Made by a program: the position numbers and the translations under genes. The notes under the pieces were generated by a model. The model did no database searches. It was not told where the DNA came from and saw only the letters and a list, made by a program, of their open reading frames with translations. Positions 48,795 through 60,730 of a stretch of 64,000 nucleotides of DNA are shown here, one piece after another (positions within the stretch are counted from its first letter, which is position 1; each line of letters starts with the position of its first letter). Source of the DNA: Pyrocephalus nanus (lineage: Eukaryota > Chordata > Aves > Passeriformes > Tyrannidae); contig CM076277.1 in assembly GCA_038380795.1 (NCBI GenBank), positions 6,383,501 through 6,447,500 on the forward strand. The letters are read 5' to 3'.

Positions 48795-48819
48795 GTGTGT
48801 GTGTGTGTGTGTGTGTGTG
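48795..48819. repeat. (GT)12 microsatellite
   Basis: Uninterrupted GT dinucleotides, followed after one C by TGTGTGTG. Length polymorphism is likely. Confidence 0.92.
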
Positions 48820-49315
48820 CTGTGTGTGCCTGAAATAGTACAGGGACTCTCTCTGCTGATGAACCCGGTGGGGAAGTTCAGCCTTTGATCATCAGTGGTG
48901 AAAATTGCAACAGGAAATAAAATGAAACGTTCTGACTGTTAGAAGACAATCCACATTTTCAAATCAAATCCTTCTTTTGTTTTGTAGCCCAGTTTATATA
49001 TTTGCACATGCCAAGTGGTTTTGCAATTTATTAATTTTTTTTTTCCTTAACAGAAGAAAATAGTTTGCAACTTTGGAAGTGTTTTGTTTGTCGTTGTAGG
49101 GTGTTCTTTTTCTTTTGGGGGCCAAGAAAAAGAAACAGATGAGTGGGCCTGTATAGTAAATCTTTTCAAAGAGTTTTCTTTCAGGCTGCTTAATTGCTTT
49201 TTATTTTTTTTTAATAGTGTGGTGGGGTTTTGTTTCTGGGAAGCGCAATATGGAAGTTCATTTTTCTTCTGCCAGACCCACCCACTGAAAAATCAGCTTT
49301 CCAGTTGATTGCCAG

Positions 49316-49427
49316 CTTTGATTTGACATTTGATTGATCACCTGTCATCTTGCTGCCTTTGATCTATTCATTCTTGATATATATCAATAAATCACTCACC
49401 ATGGTAACCCAAGTGCCAATGACGTAA
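49316..49427. promoter_or_regulatory. Candidate intronic enhancer: TCF, PBX-MEIS, E-box, PBX-HOX and CRE-like motifs
   Basis: Within 112 bases the + strand shows CTTTGAT (49316-49322) and TGATTGATCACCTGTCA (49331-49347). The latter joins a PBX-type TGATTGAT, an E-box CACCTG and a MEIS-type CTGTCA. Next is CCTTTGATC (49356-49364), a good TCF/LEF core. Then comes ATCAATAAATCA (49383-49394), whose complement contains the PBX-HOX word TGATTTAT, and finally TGACGTAA (49420-49427), a CRE-like site after CCAAT. The motifs are seen; binding and activity are inferred. It lies about 1 kb inside intron 1 of TSHZ2, whose product family interacts with Hox/Pbx/Meis and Wnt outputs. Confidence 0.45.
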
Positions 49428-51566
49428 GGCTTGCCCTCTAGATTCTCTTAGCCAGACATGCACAATTATTATCTTGTTTGGCTTTTAATGTAGGCGGGTT
49501 TTTTCCCTTCTTTTTTCCCTTTGTGTCCTTCACCGGATTAGTTCTTAAAGAAAACTCATATTTTACATCTTTACTTTACAAACCGTTTGTTCATTTTTCC
49601 TCCCGCTCCCGAATATTTTCTGGGTGTAGCACAGGATATGTGGGACAAAATGTATGGGCAAGTTTAGTGGCACACTTGAATAAACTTTGAAAAGTAGTGC
49701 TTGGGAGTCATGCAAAGGTAAATGACATTTCAGAGAAACTGGGACACACAGAACTTTTACAAACTTCCATGTTTTGCCGTTATTCCTGTCGGTGTAGGAC
49801 AACGGACTGCAGGCAGAGACTTTTGGGATGTGACCAGCGAATGTACCTATGCAGGTTGCCAGTGTGATTCCTGGCAGGCAAAGATCCCAAATTTATGGTT
49901 AAAGCCATAAATAACAGTTACACTAGAAATTCATATTCATATACATATATATATATGTATTCAGGAGAACTCTCCGATGAGGTGCTATTATTGTTTTATT
50001 CACAGAGAGGTTTTATCTGAATAAGGCATTAACGTTTTCAACTTGCAGGATAAATAGCTATTTTTTCATGGATGCTGATCATCACAGTGACAGTGCTAGA
50101 ATTGCTCCTTTTTTTCTCTCTGTCAGGAGCGTGAGGCTTCATTTTATTTGGTTTTCAAAGTAGAATTTTCACTTGGAGTGTGTGTAGTATCCTTTTGTGG
50201 AAGGGGCAGCCTGTTCTTTTTTAGAAACATGGGCTACAGAGTAAGTCATTTTTTGCGAGCAGAGCCCAGGCTGTTGTTTCCCGGGATTTCCCTGCTGAGA
50301 TACAGTGAGATGTGTTTTTATCTGGAACATTACAGTATTTTTAATATCTTAATGACGAGGGAGAAACTCGGCTGACCACGATTAGATCTCTCCCTTCTCA
50401 TTCTCATTAGAAAACGTGCATTGCTCTTCAGTGGTGCATTTCTTTGATTATATTTGTCCTCAGCTCAATGTTGTTTCAGGTGAGCAAAATACAGCAAATG
50501 CAGTCCAGTTTCATCCAGCATAACTATTTGAAGTAGGTTTATACATTTGCAATGGTTCTCCTGCTTTGAAGTTGTATTTGTGTGTTTGTGGGGGGTAGAG
50601 GGGGTTTCAAAGAGCAGACGTGCCTGTTGTATATAGTTCTTAAAACTGACTTTCATTTTCAGGGATAGTACTGAGGTTCTGTTTTGTATGGTGAAAAATA
50701 CCTCAAAGTGACAGGAGACAGACTGTGCACTAAGAAATGAATCACTGATCAGGGCTGATAGCAAAGCTCCTTATTCCGTTTATTTAAGGGAGTTAATACA
50801 TTATATATTACTTAATTTTCACTTTTATTTATTTTAGTCGTACAAGTTCAAAGGTATCAGTTGCACTGTATTTTGTCTTGATGGCAGCAGAGATATTGAA
50901 GAGAAGTTTGCAACTTTTAGCTTCTTTAGCTAGTTCACCTCCAAGGGAAGAAAAATGATAAGCCTTATGATTCTGGACATGCCTGCTTTTGTCATTGCTT
51001 AAAATTAAATACTATGCACAACTGTAAATAATTACTGCCATGCACTGACTTTGAAAGCAGGTTTCTAGTTTGATTAATGAATAATGTAAAGGTTAGAGAG
51101 ACCCAGCGAGTGAATCAGAAGTGAAGTCCTGCTGCTCGATGAAAATCTAGCTAGAGGAATATACATGGCAATTTTGTCCTTTTCTATTATTAATTTTAAG
51201 CCTTGTATTCCTAAGAAATATATTACAGGCCATTGTGATGAAACAAGGTAGTGTAATTGGATAAATGGGGCGCTATTTATGTTTGATGAGGAGGATTTTT
51301 GATCTCAGATTACACTTTTAAAGACACTTTATTTCACGTCAACCCCGAAACTATGTCAAATGAATTTTGATCTTTCCAGGGCCGAATCTTTTCTGAATCA
51401 TCATTCCTTTTTGAGATCGTCATTTCCATTTCGATAGTTCTTGAGGCAGATATTTGCAGCTCTTTGCATCAGTGCCTGCTTTAGTATCATACTTGTGTTT
51501 ACAATAAACATCCCATTTGTGTCGTAGCTTTCACCCAAATGAATCACAAAGGGCTTTACAAACTCT
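49428..51566 (+). other. TSHZ2: TSHZ2 intron 1
   Basis: AT-rich intron sequence with no supported exon. 49939-49962 is a short AT-alternating stretch. 51060-51440 has low repeat content and many homeodomain cores (GATTAATGAATAATG, TATTATTAATTTTAAG) plus a MEF2-like GCTATTTATG at about 51273. It could be a conserved noncoding element; this was not tested. Confidence 0.65.
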
Positions 51567-51678
51567 GGGCCTAATTCTTCTCTTGCTCAGGTGCAAATCA
51601 CAAATAGCTTTACTATCAGCATCAGTGTAGTTGCAGGGAGTACTGGCTGCTCCTGTGAGTAAGAAGAGGCTCAGGCCC
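51567..51678. mobile_element. Degraded palindromic MITE-like amniote repeat
   Basis: Terminal words GGGCCTAATTCTTCTCTTGC and, at the other end, 'gtgagtaagaagaggctcaggccc' are imperfect inverted repeats. Inside are 'caggtgcaaatca' and 'atcagtgtagttgcaggg'. This matches an ancient amniote palindromic repeat with the pattern 'ggcctgattct...cttacacyggtgtaaat ... agaatcaggcc'. The copy is diverged and nonautonomous. The family name is not given because I cannot verify it. Confidence 0.65.
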
Positions 51679-53797
51679 AGAAACTATTTCATCCTTCAAC
51701 GAAATGCAGCCACCTCTGGGGTAAAAGTCTTGTAACGATTCCATAACAAATGGTAATATATTAACAGAAGGGTGGAAAAAGGGTGGGAGCAAAGCAGAAT
51801 TGCTATTCAGATTTTATTCCTAGGGGTATGAAATAGCTTTCAAACACAATTTCATTGGATTAAACTCTCCTTTCCCCTGCAGCTTGTTTAAATGTGCATT
51901 TTTTATTTTGTGATCATGAATTGCTAGTTTGCTTTTTTAAAGCCTGCAAAGAGGGTTCTGGACTTAACGCCCTTTCCGGCTGCAATTTTGTATTGCTTCT
52001 TTTCTTTCTCTCCCAGCCCCAATCTAAGACTATCTCAGAACCAAAGCGCAGGAAAAGTACAGCAGAAACAGATATCAGGCACATTTATGCTGTTTATTGG
52101 AGCTGTAGAATAACAGGGGTTTGGTTTTGGAAGAGTCCTCATAGAGCAGCGAGCAGAAGAACAGTTTTCAGGGAGTTCTTTAAAGCTGCTGTTTGCACCT
52201 CAGTAGTAAAGGTTATTTAAAACATATTTAGAAAGAAACATATGTAGAAAGTGAAATTCTGCTTCTGCAGAGAGCAGAGTAAATGACCAGCAAGGTTTGA
52301 TATGTGTATTTCTGTGGTGAAAGGAAGTGAGAGATATACATACATATATTTTTTTTATATATATTTATTAATAACCAAGAGCTTTGTGGTTATTTGTGTA
52401 TTATTTGTATCCTCTCTAACAGGGGCAATAGAAGCAGATTCCAAGCAAACAGTGCTGAATGAAACTGTAGAAATGGCAGCACTTGTTTTGTTTAAACATC
52501 CTCCATAAAAGCAAGTGCACATCAAACCCACCTAAATAGTTCATGCCTCAGAACCTTTCACTTACTGTGCACATCACAGTGCTGACAGATGACAAAAAAA
52601 GCCAAGGTGTTCACAAACAAGAGGAGCCTTTAAATCCTGGTTAATTAAATATACTCCAAAATAGGTACTTTTGCAACTAAAGAGGCACCAAAATTAGTCT
52701 CCATCTGCGTTCAGTTTTGGAATCGGCTCCTCAGCCCGAAGCTGATCTGTAATTTTTTTCCCAGTGTCAGAACTCAGGCCTGAATGGGACCATTTGAAAT
52801 CATGTTCATTTTAGTGCCTGTTTCCTCATTTCAGTTTTACTCTCACATATCAAAGCCCAGTGTATCACCACTGGATAAGGAGTGAGACTCCCCAAGAGTT
52901 CAGCCCCCGTGACTGTGAAACAAAAGACGTTTCCTTCAGTAAATGACACACTTTTATTGCACTTTTGAAAACATGCTCATTGTCAGAAATTCTTCTGCAT
53001 AAATGCTCTGCCTCTTCTGTGCTCTCTGACTGAAGAGCCCATTTTCCTCAGATCACCAGGATTTTGGAGCTTTCTGCTCCTGATTTTTGCTCTCATAGGT
53101 AGCACCCACCTCAAGGAACTGTTTCCCCTAGAAGAGGGCTCTGGAGTTCCTCTGGAGCACAGGGCCAGGGTGAGCTTTTCTCCCATCATTTTACTTCCCA
53201 TCCCGATGAGGACATCACTCCCTGAGAGCAACTCCAGACTCAGGGAGAAAAAAAAAGCTGTCAGTTGCTGTGGCTGCAATTCCCAACTTAGCAGCAGCAG
53301 AGGGAATGGAACTGTACTCTATCAATTACAGTTGGAACCAGAGGCTAAACACTTATTGTGTTAAGCTATTGTGCAGATCTTAAGAGCTCAAATGTAAAAA
53401 AAATACCATGTCAGCTCGTGGAGGGGAGAATAAGGCCTGGTTCTTGCACTGGATGACGTATTATTAGCAAAGGCAAAGTCATATTATTCAAATTCTATTT
53501 AATGTCTCTCGGGTTGAGATGTTTGTACCACATTATGCCTTAAAAAGGGGGGATCCTACAGGCTTTGCTGCTAAAATAAGCCTCTGTTTTTCCCTCTTCT
53601 CTGCAAAATGAAAATATTTGGGAAGTTTTACCTCTAAAGCGTGCTCATGCAAGCAGAGAGACATTTCATTTGTCTCTGAATCTGATGCAGGAGTCAACTG
53701 GAAACACGTTACGCTCTCAGCTGAAATCTTACATTGCATTCATGCAAGAGCAGTGATTTTTCATTACCTATTTAATTACAATAATTTACATGAGAGT
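51679..53797 (+). other. TSHZ2: TSHZ2 intron 1
   Basis: Noncoding intron sequence. Includes a T/AT-rich stretch at 52337-52368. The longest open frames (about 108 codons) show no domain and no paired splice sites that would make them convincing exons. Confidence 0.65.
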
Positions 53798-53880
53798 GGG
53801 CCCAGTTCTGCAGTTCTTACTCAGCACTTTGCTTCAGTGGGTAACCAGTCTGTGTGAGGACTGTCTATGTAAAACTGGGC
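53798..53880. mobile_element. Second type of degraded palindromic MITE-like repeat
   Basis: Starts GGGCCCAGTTCTGCAGTTCT and ends with 'gaggactgtctatgtaaaactgggc'. The ends are inverted (GCCCAGTT versus AACTGGGC), and 'tgcagttcttactcag' faces 'gtgaggactgt'. It resembles another old amniote palindrome of the form 'gggcccaattctgcagtccttactcag ... ctgagtaaggactgcagaattgggccc'. Noncoding and old. Confidence 0.65.
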
Positions 53881-55275
53881 TGTTCAGATTTCAAGATATA
53901 TGTTCCTTTAGCAACACTTTGCCTCTGAAGAGGGGACCAGATTCTCCCATTAAAATTTAAATCCAGGGAGAGTTCTGTTTGTAACTTCTGTTCCTAACGC
54001 TCACATGCTATTCTTTCCTGAAGTCTGTATGACTGAGAGATTTTGCTTGCTCGGCCAACTTCCCTTCTCAGTCACGTTTCCACTCTCTGTGTTAATTACT
54101 GAGCACTGTTTCTGGGTACCAGTAGATGAGATGGTCTTTTAAAGAATCCTTTCCTTGTGGGGGTAACGCTGTGCACAGGGGCAGCAGCTCTCGAGTGAAT
54201 GCATGAAAATGGCTTTGCAAATCCCAAGCCTAAAAGTTCCATGTGGTTTTAGGGACAAAAATCAGTTATTTCACATTAAGGTGACTTCTGTTGGATCTTG
54301 GCACCGAGTAATTTTTGCCATGTTACAATAACGGCTTCTGCAGCACAGAACTACCTTGACAGCGAGCTGTGTGTTTTTTAAGGTTTCAAGGAGAAACATC
54401 ACAGTGTTTCCCATTAGATTTACACATCCCTCTTTAACTGCTGCTGCCTTTTCATCCGTTACCTTTTGAGCTTTTTCAGGCAAAAAAGAAGTGGAAAAAC
54501 TGGTCTTCTGATCTAAATGTTGCATTAAGTGTTTCATTTAGAAAAATGAAGAGAATCTTTGTTTCCCTAAAAGAAATGTTTTCCCCCTTTGCCCTAGGAA
54601 AAAGAAAGGCACAACAATAGCTTCGAAATGACAGGGTTTGATTGTGAAAAATACATAGTTTGTAACGTGCAGCGCCTGATGGTCCCAAGTATTGGTAAAA
54701 TTCCACAGTTAAATAGAACAAACACTCCTCAATGTATGGGAAACGGATCCTTTCCAGGCGTGCACACATCTATACCTGCAAGAGGGAGAGAAAAATGCCT
54801 GTCTGGGAGGGGGATGCACCTGGAACACTCAGTGTTTAATTATTCCACCAGTATTTGCCCAAATGTCAGGACTGTGTTGTTAGGAGTGGTGTCCCCTGAA
54901 ACTCCTTTGTTAGGGTTTATTTTCTTAAAACCTCCTGCTCCTGGAGCCTGATAATTATGCAGGTGTCCAATATGCATTTTAAAAGGAAAATTAATTTAAA
55001 ACTCCTTGCTGTGGAGAGCTAAGGAGCTCGAAAACATTCAGGCTTGAAGTTTTATGCCAGAGGAAAAACGCTGTGATTCTCAAAGTGACTGTTTTCAACA
55101 TCTGATTGTTTTCAGCTACTCTCATGATTTTTTAGGTTGTGCATTATGATTTTCGGATAAACAAGGTTGGCAATATTGCTTTTGAGTGACTCTGATGCTG
55201 AAGTGGGGTGTGTGTGTGTATAATTCTATACGGGCACACAGATAACGCCAGTAAACAAAATACAAACCATAATGA
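53881..55275 (+). other. TSHZ2: TSHZ2 intron 1
   Basis: Noncoding intron sequence. No exon, repeat family or motif cluster was recognised. Confidence 0.65.
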
Positions 55276-55300
55276 TGGAGTGGAGTGGAGTGGAGTGGAG
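55276..55300. repeat. (TGGAG)5 microsatellite
   Basis: Five perfect copies of the pentamer TGGAG. The same class of GGAAT/GGAGT pentamer slippage occurs widely. It is short and likely polymorphic. Confidence 0.92.
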
Positions 55301-58300
55301 TGAGTTGCAGCTCCGGGTTTGTATTGCCATAAACAAAGCAGTCTGGAGAGCTCAGACCATCGGTTCTCGAGGATTGACTTTCAACTGAAGTTTTGTGGAG
55401 ATTGTATTTAGTGGCAATTAAATCCGGAGAGTTAATAGCCAGTAACTGTTCTTTAAAGGATAAATACTACAAGGAATGCACAGCCCACCTTTTCCCAGAT
55501 ATAATCAGGCTGAACTTTATTGAAGAAAAAAAAATTTACAACTGGCAACATTAATGCTGTATTTTTATTGTATTAATGCAAATGAGATGCTGACTTCTTC
55601 CTTTCATCTCCATGGCTTGTATCTATTAGAGCTGTATCTCATTCCTTTCTGTGTCTTTCCTCCCTGTGTTCTGTAAACTGCTTTCGTCTAATGATCCTGA
55701 GGCTCATTAAAGTTACTCCCGATGCTAAAGAGGCTATGGGAGACATCCTGGGCTCTAGATGGCTGTAGAAAAGCAAAACTACTCAGTATTTGAGGGAAAA
55801 CTAATCCGGATCTACCCTTCCATTCATTGGGAAACTTAAAATTGATGGGTCAAACAGGAAGAAAAAACTTGCAGGAAGGATAGAACAGGAAAGAACAGGT
55901 CATTTTTAATACACAGCCCTACCTGACAAAGATAAAAAGCAATAAAGTTTTAAGGAGCTTTCTGGCTCTTCCTGCATCTCTCTCAAAAGGCTCATTTAAT
56001 TGAAAAGCCTGTTGTGCTTGTTTTTATGCATGTAAAAGAGAAAAGGGGCAATTTTGCACAGGGCCTAATATTCCAGCACAATATAATTGGAACTCTTCCT
56101 GCCTGCTTTTTAAGTCTCTCTGTTCATATAAAATTAAGACCCACTTATCTTAAATTGTAGTAAATCTCATTCAATATTGCTTTCATAACTTAAAAAAGGC
56201 TGTTACATATTCCCAAAGCAACTTCGCTGAAGTGATATTGGGTCTGTTTATGTGGAATCGCTGCAGAATTTCTATTGGAAAAAAAAAAAAAAAAAGAAGC
56301 AGCACACAGTTCTTGTTTTTAATGAAAATAATTAAATTCTCTGGAATACCTTGATAGCTGAGATATTTTTTTTTTCAGTAGTGAAACTCTGCTTAGAGGG
56401 AATGAAAATCTGCACGTTGGTGCAGTTTGGTATATGCAGACAACAACCCTATTTCTATCACTCGCCCCACTCTTGGACAGAAGGAGGTTTTTGGGTTTTT
56501 TTTTCATAGAAAAATTTGACTCAGGATTTGCCACATATAAATAATTTTCACGTGAATCGCACGGGGAATCACCACCACAATTCGGAAGGCCTGCAATTTT
56601 CTTTGTACATATAGGAAGAACTCATTTACTTCCTGCAGTTGGAGTGGATTTCACAGGAAAGAGCTGGATTTTTTATGATGTGCAGTTCTGTATCGAAGAA
56701 ACGTAACCTTTTGCCAGCTGGTTTATTGGTCTACAAAAATTATTTTTTGGTGTGTTTTTCAGCCATGTCATAACATACACAAGCATAGTCAAAGTAACAT
56801 TAAATTAGCAGGTGAGAGGAGAAAGAAGCTGAGTAGTTATATCAATCATTAGCATTAAATGCTAAAAAAAAATTAAAAGCTTTCTGGTGCTTTTGATGAG
56901 CTGCAAGGTTCTTGCTCGTATCTGTGTGCTTTGTTAGGAAGTGGAGCAATATTTCTTCACACTTAGCACCTTTCTACCAAGGATTTCTTATTAATGCTGT
57001 GTACTTCTCAGGATAAACCCAGTGATGCAGAATATTTTCCCCCATTTTACGGAAAGGTGAATTGAACCCTCCCTGTGATGGAGGAAGAGGCACTTTGCTC
57101 ATGTCCAGGACCTCCCAAAAATGGGAAGACTCACAGTTTGGAAAAGCAGTGTTAGCAAGCCAAGGGAGCTTTACTAGGCAATAGTTTTAGACAGAGTAAT
57201 CAAGTTTTTTACTTTCCCTAAATTATCTTCAGATGCGTTTTCGGCCAGTGGGAAGTTTCAGGACCCAGGAATTTGGTTACGGTTACTTCTCCTCTCATGT
57301 GCTGTTCTCCATTTGTCTGGCAGACCTGGGATGTGTCTGTATATAATGCATTGCCCTGAGAAATATGTAAAACCTGCTCTAATTGCAGCTAAACAGGACA
57401 TGCACATTTTCCTCCACCCAGACTGCCAGAGGTGGTTGGAAATCGCTGATTTTGAGGTTCAGCTTCTAACATTATGTGCCTGAATTCTTACATGGGCATC
57501 TAAAGAGCAACGTGAATTTTCAGAAGCTTTTAGCACCAAGCAGTTGCCATGGACCTTCCTCAGTTCCCTGTCTTGTGTAAGCTGCAATTGCTGGGCTTCG
57601 ATCAAGGGCAGCTCTGGTTTTCTAAACTGGAGGTGTATGTATTGCCTGTAGAAGAAATATGATGCAAGTAATAGCCTGTGGATTCATTAAGGATTGTTTA
57701 TGCTATTTTCACGTGGTATTACCTTTCAGGAATGGTCATTGCAGCCATTATATTGACAGGAACTCAGAATAAATCTTAGGGAATATAGGGCTGATCTGCC
57801 ATACCTGGGAGACCACCTGCTACCCTCTTGAGCAGAGACCAGAGGGTTTGGTGCAGAATCACCAGGTAGGGCTTTCTCTGGAGTTGGGGACTTGGGAAGC
57901 TCTCCCATGGCTCCTTTTCATGTGGAAATTAATGCTTGCCTCTATTTCTGAATAGTAGGTTATTAGAGTTCGTATGCAAATTCCCAGGATGGGAATTTGT
58001 CTCTCTTTGATAATTGATATAATAATATATATTTTTAGTGGTCCAAAGTCCTTGAGCTTGAGCCTTGTATACGTAATTTATGTTTATTTCTTACTGTTAT
58101 TAACTGTAATTTAGTTGTTGGCGCCTTTCATTGCCTTAGATTGAAGGGAGTGTCTCTACCCATTGCCCCTCCATAAACAATGCCCTTTCAGGGTTCCTTC
58201 TCCTGTATCCCTGCCCAGACATTTCCTAGCCTGTCAAATACTGTCATTTTATTCCTTAGAGATCATTCACAGTACGTCTCCTGTTGCACACACAAATAAG

Positions 58301-59859
58301 GAACAAATGCAATCAGGATGCATCATCGTTTAGCATAACAAATAAAAGCCGATCTGTGCAGATTTGCCTTAAAGTGTCTCTTAATATGTATTGTCAAAAT
58401 GTCTGAAGATGTCTCTTACTCATAAGCGTTTAATTATTTGTGACAATTAAACTAATATTCAGAGCAGGGGGAAAAAAATGAGGGTATTAAATATTTTCTC
58501 TTGTCAAAAGCTAACAAAATGTCACCTGACATAGCAAACTCCTTAAATTTTGTATTTCAAATAGACCTTAGAGCTGAAAAAGCGCTTGAGCAAAATTGCA
58601 GGGCTCCATTTCACAACACAGGATTCGCTGTGGAATTTGAGGAAACTGTATTTTAAAACTAGACCAAAATTTAAAGGCATGTCATTAAAGCATATATCAG
58701 TAATGAGCAGCTGAATACTTGATGATTAAAAAGGAGTTCTATCAATTTTTAAGTCTGTGCTGAAATTTATGGCCAAGGGCCCCTCTGATTGAATCAGGGA
58801 CTCAGATCTGGGATTTGTAGCCTCGCCTGGTTATTGTTTTACTTGAGCATGAGAAAAAACAGCTCAAATAAGACAATGCAAGTCATTAACCTCTTCTGTG
58901 TTCAGAACTGTAGATTTATTATGTTGGTTTTGCCTGATGATTCCTCTCGCTGGATGGATTGTCTGAACTGGAAAGCCAATATGCTGTGGATGGGGCAGAA
59001 CAAGTAGACAACACAGATGTTCACAGCACCCTCACCTGTGGTAAAAGTTCAGCTAAGTGACTACAAAAAGGGGAGAAAAAAATAAGGAAGATCTTGAAAG
59101 GAACAGAAAACCAGCAGGGGCCTTGAGTGCTGGATGTGAGAGCACTGGATAGCCCTGGGCACGGCAACAACAACATCTGTATCGAGGGCTCGACAGTTCC
59201 TATAGTCCAGATTGTTTGGGGTTTCCTGTTGAGAGGTTTGATTTCTACTGATTCTAATGTTTCCACTTCTGAGCTGCTCAAAGCAACCATTTCCATTATT
59301 AAAATCTGTGTTTCCTTTCCTAAAATGTTCTTCCTGTAATTTAGGGTAGGATGTTATTTGGCAAAAAATTAGAAGACGTTCATCAGGGTTTATTTCAAAG
59401 CTGTGGGACCACTGAGCTTTCTGGCAGTGACGTGAACATTTTTCAGAGATATCTTCTGCTTTCCCTGAGAAAATCCACCCAAATTTGTCTGACTTATAAA
59501 GCCTAAAAGTTGCCGTTGCCAAAGAATTTTTAGAAGGTGACACAGCATTCTCCAACGTGCCATCTCCACCACGCATGCTCTGTTCTTGGTTCCTCTTTTT
59601 CAATTGCATTCCCTTAAAAACCGATTTCGCTGGGGATAAGTAGGACAATTGCTTTCCCTGCTGCAGGGGCAGCGATGGGTCCGAGCAGTCAAGGGATGAG
59701 GGAAAGGTCTGTACGGTGTGTTTAGCTGGAGCCCAGGCCCTGAGGTCGGAAACAGGGAAATTTAGGGAGCTGGGGCATGGGCAAGCAGGGGCAGAGAGCA
59801 TGACATTATCAAATACCCATAGAAAACAGTGGTAAAAATGTAATCTTGACTATTGCCTG
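55301..59859 (+). other. TSHZ2: TSHZ2 intron 1
   Basis: Noncoding AT-rich intron. 55530-55740 carries an octamer ATGCAAAT (55576-55583) preceded by a SOX-like ATTGT (55567-55571). 58000-58480 is AT-rich with several ATTA and CAATTA cores. A 17-base A run lies at 56279-56295. A 246-codon minus-strand frame at 59061-59801 has no recognisable domain and is not called. Confidence 0.6.
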
Positions 59860-60045
59860 GTCAGCGTAGAGCTCAGTGGTCAGCGTTAGCTGGTGCAGTG
59901 AGCACGTCCAGATCGAGCCCTGGCTTGGAGCCAGAGCGGTTCCACGTGTGCGGCTCTCCGTGTTCCTCAGCTGGCTTTTCCAAAGCCTGCACACATCCAT
60001 TCCTCATGGAGGGAGGGGATGGACTGTGCAGGAAACCAGTGAGGC

Positions 60046-60117
60046 TCAGCTGGGGAGCAGGGACCGCAGGGCCTCTGAAGGGTTGGGGTGGGAGCGCCGG
60101 GCGTGAGGGGCCGCCAT
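60046..60117 (-). other. Short frame from the leftward YY1-type ATG (23 codons)
   Basis: On the minus strand ATG at 60117 opens MAAPHARRS and stops with TGA at 60046. Too short to call as a gene. It could be the start of a longer spliced product or chance within a YY1 site. Confidence 0.15.
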
Positions 60118-60322
60118 GTTGTGGTGCTCAGGAGGTGGGACCTTCTTCTGTGGGGAAAAAGTGAAAAAAATAACTTAAAATTCACCAGAGCCGTGCCTGC
60201 CTTGTCTGTTAAGCGGCAATGGTGAGGTCCTGTCCCCAGCCATGGAGCAGGCAGGCCAAGAGGGGTGCAAAAATCCATCGAAATGAGGCAAACTTTGCTC
60301 CCTGGCTGGGAGTCGGGAGAAG

Positions 60323-60382
60323 ATGGCGGCGCTGAGGCGCGGGGCTGCAGCTTGGGTGGCGAGAGTCGAACAGGAGGACTGA
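60323..60382 (+). other. Short frame from the rightward YY1-type ATG (19 codons)
   Basis: ATG at 60323 opens MAALRRGAAAWVARV and stops with TGA at 60380-60382. The basic, Ala/Arg-rich, acid-poor opening resembles a mitochondrial presequence, but that is also what GC-rich sequence after ATGGCGGC often yields. No strong splice donor was seen within it. Confidence 0.2.
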
Positions 60383-60730
60383 AGAGCTCGGGCAGTGCAC
60401 TTGAGAGGTTGGTGGAAGCCATATAGAATTTGTAACAATATATAGTATATACAGGGCTGTTGAGAGGTGTTTGTTGGTGTGTGAGGTGGGGGAGCCGGTC
60501 AGCACGCGGGGTCTGTGTGGGGTCAGGGCGAACACCACGTGGATGTTACTGGCAGTTGAGTAGCTGTGGTACAAAAGCAGCTCAGAGACAAGACAAAGGC
60601 TCATGCCAGGAGTTTCAACCACAGATATCTGTTTAGATAAAAAGGGCCTGTTAGTCTGAGAATCCTTCTCCTGCCACAACTTGCCCAGCATAGAGGGCTG
60701 GTCCCTCTGTCGCTCTGTGGGTACCTGCCA

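Larger units (their letters stand above)
48287..49315 (+). other. TSHZ2: TSHZ2 intron 1, proximal part
   Basis: Intronic sequence following the donor. It includes a pyrimidine-rich tract and a GT repeat, listed separately, and T-rich sequence at 49031-49044 and 49204-49213. No further coding exon is supported. Confidence 0.7.
59860..60730. promoter_or_regulatory. Isolated CpG-enriched patch with divergent YY1-type sites
   Basis: Roughly 870 bases with clearly more CpG than the surrounding intron. It contains AAGATGGCGGC (60320-60330, + strand) and, about 200 bases to the left in opposite orientation, GCCGCCATGTT (60110-60120), whose complement is AACATGGCGGC. Both are good YY1 motifs of the kind found just downstream of transcription starts. 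Each includes an ATG opening a short frame running away from the other. It could be an alternative or bidirectional promoter, an LTR remnant or a diverged promoter. Ends were not found that would prove an LTR. Confidence 0.35.

Noticed and set aside
59061..59801. 246-codon minus-strand open frame
   Set aside because: No recognisable domain or family similarity, ordinary intronic composition, and other frames open over the same interval.
59860..60730. Endogenous retrovirus LTR
   Set aside because: The CpG patch and a TATA-like stretch near 60435-60455 suggested an LTR, but no paired TG...CA ends, primer-binding site, target duplication or viral coding sequence could be found.
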